Shown: positions 58,191 through 64,000 of the stretch, piece after piece | Layout: every line of letters starts with the position of its first letter | How positions within the stretch are numbered: position 1 is the first letter of the stretch | Assembly (NCBI RefSeq): GCF_004027225.2 | Contig: NC_044301.2 | Coordinates: 26,909,685 to 26,973,684, forward strand | Reading direction: 5' to 3' | DNA from: Strigops habroptila | Taxonomy: Eukaryota; Chordata; Aves; Psittaciformes; Psittacidae | DNA: 64,000 nt | Position numbers and translations under genes: made by a program | Notes under the pieces: generated by a model | Told to the model about the DNA's origin: nothing | Database searches by the model: none | The model's input: the letters and a program-made list of their open reading frames with translations, nothing else

Positions 58191-59138
58191 GAGAGGCACA
58201 GCAGAGATCGCTTTGACTAGGCTGAATTTGGCTCCTCTTGCCACTTCAGGCATTTTTGTATGACAACACTTTCAGTGTGCTGCTTGAAAATACCTTGCAG
58301 CATAAACTATTCTAGGGCACCACAGACAAAGTGCAGCCATGGACCTCCAACATCAGCCTACCTCCTCTAGTGATGGCACTCAGGTATGTCAAAACATAGT
58401 GCCCATGCCAGCACCCCAAGTACAGAACCCCTCAACACGGTGTTGCCTGACAAGATCATGGCTCTCAGCCCATTACCGCCCTGCCACCAACACCATCACA
58501 CACATTTCCTCTGCTCCAAAACCTTTGATAAAACATGTGGCAGCAGCTCTCATATAAGCAGAACATGATCCTTGTTGGAAAGGACCTTAGGACCTTAAAA
58601 CCTTAGCAAGTGCAACCTCCACCTCCTCAAGCTCTGTAACTAGATTATTATACCTCTGTAACTGGCTCAGCTCCACCTCTGGAGGCCTCTTGGACAACAC
58701 TCCTCTAGAGGCACAGGGGCTCAGGCCATCCCAAACACAAGACCCTTCACTTACCGATAGCCTCATGGGGAGCATCTTCTTTGCTCTCCAGCCACCACAG
58801 GCAAAGAAGTAGAGAAAACACACGACCCCTGCTACAGGGGCACACACATGGGACCACAGCCAGGAGGAGGAGCAAAGCCCTTCCCTTTTTCCTGAAGGAA
58901 AAGCCTTTCTTCCCCATTCTCAGGAGCTTCAAACAAAGGAGCTGGGCCAGCTCTATCCAGGAACACATCAAACCATCACCTGCCTATACCCAGAGCCACC
59001 TCCTCAGAAGCCACCACTGCCACCACCCCAAGGCCCTTGCTCCAGGAGAGGGCTCCCCAGGCTCTTCCAAGCAATGCCATTTCACAATCCTTCCAAAGGT
59101 GAAAAGATCAGCTAATATGAAAACAAAGGTGACACACA
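58191..59138. other. UBAP2 large intron, right part
   Basis: C-rich ORFs (58339-58557, 58781-59143) without known motifs. Composition resembles the interferon neighbourhood, but no interferon motif was found. Confidence 0.4.
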
Positions 59139-59152
59139 AGTGAAAGGGAAAC
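59139..59152 (+). promoter_or_regulatory. ISRE-like site
   Basis: AGTGAAAGGGAAAC fits the GAAANNGAAA core of interferon-stimulated response elements. Seen by motif only. Confidence 0.4.
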
Positions 59153-59214
59153 AGACCACAGTCAACACCAGGGCATTACAGACAGAAAAGAGACTTGGGC
59201 AGGAAGGGAAAGTT

Positions 59215-59590
59215 CAGCTGCAGAAAAGACTCAACCACTTCCCTGGGCAGTCTGTTCCAATGCTTGACAACCCTGTCAGTGAAGAAATTGTTCCCAATAT
59301 CCAATCTAAACCTCCTCTGGTGCAGCTTGAGGCAGTTTCCTCTTGTCTTATCACGTGTTACTTGGGAGAAGAGACCAACCCCCACCTCACTACAACCTCC
59401 TTTCAGGTAGAGAATGATACGGTCCCTCCGACCTCTCATCCTATCCCTTGTTACTTGGAAAAAAGAGACCAACACCCACCTTGCTACAACCTCCTTTCAG
59501 GTAGTTGTAGAGAGCAATAAGGTCTCTCCTCAGCCTCCTTTTCTCCAGGTTAAACGACCCCAGTTCCCTCAGCTGCTCCTCCTAAGACCA
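59215..59590 (-). mobile_element. CR1 LINE fragment with internal duplication
   Basis: Antisense CR1 (cttccctgggcagtctgttcc, ctcagcctccttttctccagg). A block ending acaacctcctttcaggtag occurs twice (about 59340-59409 and 59450-59503). Confidence 0.85.
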
Positions 59591-60542
59591 GCCATAAGTG
59601 CTCTAAGAAATCCACACTCTTTACTAGCATTTTCAACATGCTTTGTTTGCTGGCTTATAAAGTTGCCTGGTTTTGAGATGGGTGTTCAGGATGTGCAACT
59701 GGACAGGGTTTTGCCTGGGACATCCCTGTACTCACCTTTGACTATCTGACTCTTGCTGTCTCCAGACTCCACATGGAAGACCTGGTACTGACTTGGACCT
59801 TTAACTATGGCATCCATCCAGTGATACTTCTTTTCCAGGTCACTACTCATTGCTTCATTTCTGCCTCTAGGGATACACTGCATCACTTAATCCTGTGACT
59901 TTTCTCAGTTACATACTAGCAAACTTTCTCTCCAAGATCCTTATCCTAGTTTTCTGAAAACAAAATTCTTTACTTTTCCACAATCTAGGCTGAGGCACTT
60001 TGTGAATCTAACTCGCAGCTTTTCTCACACACCATTTATGTTCTGTATCCAGGTAAGGAACAAAACATCATATACTCTCCCCCTCCTGCAGCTCACCTGC
60101 ATTTATTGCCATGATGCATACACAAAGATCTCCACCTATGAGTGCCTCCAAAACCATTCAGATGCACCTACTGGCTGCCAATTTGTGTACTTGCTGTTCA
60201 ACCTTACCTCTTGGTAAAAGAAAACATTCACACTCAGGGTTCAACAGGATTTGACAAGATGTCATACTGTTGCTACAACAATTAAAAACTTCCCCACTCA
60301 AAAGCACAAAGCATGCTTGCTTCTATTTACAGAATTTGCAGATGGACAAATGCACGATGCAACAGTTGCTCTGTATCAATTTATACCACCTACAGAAACT
60401 GTTTGTGGATATTTAAAACCCCACAATATACAACATACAGATAAGCTCTTAATCACTGCCAAATGCACTAATTTGTGTTGCACAAACAATCAATACTGAA
60501 GGTAACTTGTTTAAAATTAAATAAGCCAAGCCATTTACTTAC
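59591..60542. other. UBAP2 large intron, right end
   Basis: No repeat or gene recognised. Confidence 0.5.
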
Positions 60543-60593
60543 CATTGGCAGCCTGGATTGAAGCATCTGGAGATCATCATAACTGTAAATCTG
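60543..60593 (-). CDS. UBAP2: UBAP2 internal exon (QIYSYDDLQMLQSRLPM)
   Basis: A very short exon, 51 bp if the leading CAG (Gln) is kept or 48 bp if not. The acceptor is TTTAAGCAG, a NAGNAG site, so both forms are possible. It reads IYSYDDLQMLQSRLPM with donor gtaagt and is phase 0 at both ends. The human protein, as I recall it, keeps the Gln. Confidence 0.94.
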
Positions 60594-61460
60594 CTTAAAG
60601 ACAAAAAAAAATAAAACATCATTATAACACTTTTCTCTGACACTGACCAATTTGGGGCTTTAAACAGAGTCTGTTTTAAAGGTGTACAGCTATATGTCAC
60701 ATTGTGCTATCACAGTGCACTGTAGCATTTTAAGGCTAGTAGAGGTAAGCTTAAAATGGCTTGTCACTGCTATTTCTTGGTGACAGCAGTCCTCTCAGAA
60801 TATTACTGTCCCATCTTCAACACTGTTTCCACAGATGCATCATTCATCAACTTGTGAAAAATGTACAGGGCATTCAGATTTGGAAGTAAAAGCAACAGCC
60901 TTCTTTGCTTCAATCATTACTTCTGAGAATAGCAGGATTTAAGATTTAATGACTAGACCACAAAGCGACCTATGGTATCCCCTTGTACTCAGTGTGATAC
61001 AGAAAAATTATTAGAATAAAGTTCTTGATTCAAAAAAACAGATAACCAAAATACATTGATCCTGGTCAGACACCAAGCAGCTATGTGCAATCTTTCAAAG
61101 TATGACAGAAAGGACACATGGAACATTTCAACCATTACTATAGTATATCTATTCCAGTAACACAAACCTCAATGAGTCTAATTTTACTCAAAGGATCTAA
61201 AAACCTGATACCACTGAAAACCATAGCAACATGCACATTTAGCTTCAACAGCAGCTAAATCAGGTCTGTACCAACAGTTCTGTAGTGTACTATCAACAGT
61301 AAACCCTGTGAATTAATTTCACATATTCTTCAGCATTTGGAACAAGAATTCCAGATGCAACATGCTGACAGAAATGCCTTGGCATAGACAGCAGCAGGTC
61401 TGGAGGGCCCACTTGCACCAGAGTTAAGCAATCAAGGACGGGAACAATTAAATTGCTTAC
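60594..61460. other. UBAP2 intron
   Basis: No feature recognised. Confidence 0.5.
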
Positions 61461-61552
61461 TGGGTAGGCAGGCAGAAGTCCTCCAGGTCCCACAATATAC
61501 TGGTTATGCAACAAGTGTGGTACACCTTGGGGCAGGTTTGGGGGAGCTTTGC
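61461..61552 (-). CDS. UBAP2: UBAP2 internal exon (QYIVGPGGLLPAYP)
   Basis: A 92-bp exon with acceptor ttctgcag and donor gtaagc. After two bases completing Gly it reads KAPPNLPQGVPHLLHNQYIV and GPGGLLPAYP, joining in phase 0 to (Q)IYSYDD. Highly conserved in the family. Confidence 0.95.
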
Positions 61553-62822
61553 CTGCAGAATCAAAATATAGACACTTTTAACAAGCCTCTAGAGAAGAAA
61601 GGGTTTCAGCATTGAGACAAGATAGCTCACAAACCCTGGCGGCTTCACTGTCATAGCTTGTAAAGAGCAGAACTAAGCAGAAGAATTTTGTGCTGGTTGA
61701 TGAGAATGCTTAAAATAGCCTGAAGACTTTAACCATTCCTCAAAGGAAAGGAAAAAGCACAGGCTACTTAAGACTGAAAACAGCCCCATCAGAGAACAGT
61801 CTGATTTTGTCATTTACTTTGTCCAAGAGAATTACAAGAATTACAGGAAGTCTCCTTTCCTCAGTCTGCTCCTGCAGGCAAAATTCAGGCATTGTTGTAA
61901 ATTCTCTCCTTTCGTTTTCTGCTCTGTCAACACATTCCCCTTCATCACTAGCAATAGACTGGAAAACATGAAATTTTGCCAGAATACTTTTTGTGGGTGA
62001 CTTATTGCAGCTAGGAATAGCAAAGAGAAGAAGACTGAAACAGTTCCAGTTGCTTCAATGAAGCAGTGCCAGGAAGCAGAAGAGCTTAAAAAAAAAAAAA
62101 TAAAAAATGCACTTTGGCCAGTCATCAGACACTTCATTTACAAGGTATTAGAATGAGAAATGAGAAATCCTTCTGTAAGTTTGATCTTAATATTTAAATC
62201 ATTTAGTTCCCTCCATAGGATTTCCTTTTAGCAGTTCAGGTTGATTACAGAAGCTAAAGAGAATTTAGCATTACTTCCACTTCAGTGCAAGAGGCCTCCC
62301 CACCTTCTTTCTCTCTCTGTGGGCCCTTTTTCTGAAGTGCTATTTGCTTTGGAATGACACAGACACCAGACGCTTTTTTCCTTTCTGTACATGTGGCAGT
62401 AGGGATATGGCATATGATAATGAGGACACTGCAGTACATTTTGATACTGCCAAATGAATTCAAATCACAGAGAAGACTGAAATTAAAGATTATGTGAACT
62501 CACAGCCAAGAGCTGATCACCACCTGAAATAAAAACTGGGCAAATCTCCTAGCCCAAAACTTTCAAAGTTAGAACTGCTCTGGTGTCTAATTATAAAGCT
62601 CTTTGGGGATGGAATGTGCTCTATAAATGCCACATAACACCCTAACAAATATTTCAAATACACAAAACCAGGCGACTTTATAAGCCAGCAAATAAAGCAT
62701 GCTGAAAATGCTAGTCAAGAGTGTGGATTTCTCAGCGTAGTTATGGCTGGTGAGATGCTCAACTGACAGCCCTGCTGACTGAAGTCCTCTGTCTATCCAT
62801 GTAATCTGTTAATATTGCGAAC
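61553..62822. other. UBAP2 intron
   Basis: No feature recognised; a poly(A) run at 62088-62106. Confidence 0.5.
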
Positions 62823-63018
62823 CTGAAGACACTAAGGGAGCTGCCCGTGTGGAAGCAGCTGGTATAGACACACTGGAAACACTCAGGCCAAGGCTGTTTG
62901 TAGTGTTCATACTGCTTGCCATGCTGACAACTGAAGAGGTGGTGCTAGTGGCTGAGGTTGAAACAGTTGAAAAGGTTGTTGAGGGCTGGAGTGAAGTTGT
63001 GTTCTCAACACTAGTGTG
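62823..63018 (-). CDS. UBAP2: UBAP2 internal exon (Ser/Thr-rich)
   Basis: A 196-bp exon with acceptor tttctag and a less common donor gttcgc. It reads HTSVENTTSLQPSTTFSTVS and on through a Ser/Thr run to SLGLSVSSVSIPAASTRAAP and LVSS, leaving one base of Gly. It is open throughout and joins the 92-bp exon in phase. The Ser/Thr-rich composition fits the central low-complexity part of UBAP2. Confidence 0.9.
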
Positions 63019-63962
63019 CTAGAAAGGAGACAAAAAGAATGAGGATCACAGAGCAAATAAACCACAGTGGAAGATGCTGGGGGAAAAAACACAACCAACC
63101 AAAAAATATCCACAAAACCACCCCAAAACAGCAATCTTTTAAGTAACAGCAGCACATGCAAAAGAAAAAGATATGCATTCTCTATGTACCAAGCAAGCAA
63201 TGAAGTTGCATGCTTGTGTTTTTTAAGTATTCAAAGAAAATTATTACACAAGAGTTAAATTCAAATGGCTACATCATCACAAAACTATACCACAGTAACT
63301 CAAATGTCACTCCATGGCATTATTTCTTGCCCTTTGCTTATATACTCTTTTCAGCCAGTACCTGTTATGTTAAATAAACTCCTATATTCTTCCAAAAGAC
63401 AGTATTTTTCTTCAAAATACAGGACACTGCTATCATGATTTCCTCAGTGCACTTGTAGAATTTAAAAGATTAAAACAGCAGTGCCCCACAACAGAGTCAA
63501 TGTGGTAAACTGAAATGCAGACCAGATGTATTACAGGAACACATGATGAAAGATGTTCTTGGTTTGAATCCAGCACCATACAGTGCCTTAGCTGTAACCT
63601 GATCACACTTGCAAAACAGGTCATCAACACAAAGAAGCCAAAACAACTCTGACAACAGAAAAGAAAGACGCTTGGATAAGTGTAAATTTTTAAGTTACAT
63701 ATTCAGTAGGGATGGAGCAATATAAACCAAAATACAAGCATAAAGAAAAGCAGTAACCTATCTGCACACCCCAACTGCAATTGTACAGAGGTACCCCATC
63801 ACAGAACAAGGCAGTGTCTCTCTTGTTTGTGCAACCTCATCTAGAACACTGTGTTCAATACCATTTGACTTCTTATTTCAAATGCATTAAATATACAGGC
63901 AACAACAATGCCACATGGTAAACTCTAAAAACCATCTGTCATGACATGCATCATTCCATCAC
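63019..63962. other. UBAP2 intron
   Basis: No feature recognised up to the possible donor at 63961. Confidence 0.5.
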
Positions 63963-64000
63963 CTGCATTTCGCCAGCTAACCTCTCCAGTGGAGACGTTT
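63963..64000 (-). CDS. UBAP2: Possible UBAP2 exon cut by the window edge
   Basis: At the right edge the minus strand reads ...GAAATGCAG|GTGATGG, a good donor, and the 38 bases before it are open in the phase the next exon needs (ending ERLAGEMQ). I cannot match these residues to UBAP2 from memory, so this is only a candidate. Confidence 0.35.

Larger units (their letters stand above)
29465..64000 (-). other. UBAP2: UBAP2 gene, 3' part (minus strand)
   Basis: Ten minus-strand exons with GT/AG borders and compatible phases spell the C-terminal part of ubiquitin-associated protein 2, from a Ser/Thr-rich segment to the terminal SPYWTN and stop. UBAP2 is a cytoplasmic RNA-binding protein with an N-terminal UBA domain (outside this window) and a DUF3697 region; it is associated with stress granules and RNA polymerase II turnover. 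It is convergent with UBE2R2. The 44187-60542 intron carries interferon-like sequences, and other introns carry ERV and CR1 copies. Confidence 0.93.

Noticed and set aside
58339..58568. Possible further interferon remnant
   Set aside because: C-rich composition only; none of the interferon motifs (HLRP, LEQC, WDHV) is present in any frame.
1..64000. CRISPR arrays, operons, bacterial promoters or tRNA genes
   Set aside because: The window is vertebrate nuclear DNA; no such arrays or complete tRNA genes were seen.

Overview
The window is vertebrate nuclear DNA from a bird. The evidence is many CR1 LINE copies with the avian-type 3' tail (repeats of ATTCTATG), avian-style endogenous retroviruses (ERVs), and two conserved genes lying tail to tail: UBE2R2 on + and UBAP2 on -. 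In other vertebrates these two genes are also neighbours (human 9p13; chicken sex chromosome Z, with reported W copies). The window is therefore probably sex-linked, but the sequence alone does not say whether it is Z or W.

Layout. 1-27.3 kb is the 3' part of UBE2R2: intron, exon at 5897-5994, a 15.4 kb intron, exon at 21391-21525, and the last exon from 24313, with a long 3' UTR carrying poly(A) signals at 25225 and 27296. 27.3-29.5 kb is the short intergenic gap between the two 3' ends. 29.5-64 kb is the 3' part of UBAP2 read right to left: a 1.1 kb 3' UTR, the stop at 30574, and ten supported coding exons up to 63018, with a possible eleventh at the right edge.

The introns are packed with mobile elements. 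One ERV family (LTR starting TGTCCTGG, lysine-tRNA-like primer site, TATA box tatataaa) appears as four broken proviral copies (1-2196 +, 16901-20187 +, 31485-36322 +, 51828-56816 -), two solo LTRs (39660-40254, 40593-41158) and one LTR scrap (2197-2294). A second LTR family appears as an inverted pair (22405-23493 - and 48258-49238 +); the + copy follows an env remnant. At least a dozen CR1 fragments are recognisable.

The most notable content lies in the 16.4 kb UBAP2 intron at 44187-60542. It holds an intronless type I interferon-like gene (mature part about 49551-50045, + strand, closest by eye to avian IFN-beta) with an IRF-site and octamer promoter. An LTR ends about 45 bp upstream of that promoter. 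A second, internally deleted interferon copy with an AU-rich 3' UTR lies at 56882-57390. The interferon-like gene carries a probable frameshift in its signal peptide and a C-terminal overrun, so it may be decaying or may use another start.

Other points of interest are a 5S rRNA-like scrap inside one ERV, an ERV 5' ORF that encodes a multi-pass hydrophobic protein, and a NAGNAG acceptor in UBAP2. All exon borders were placed by eye from reading frame, GT/AG sites and remembered family sequence; no alignment was run.
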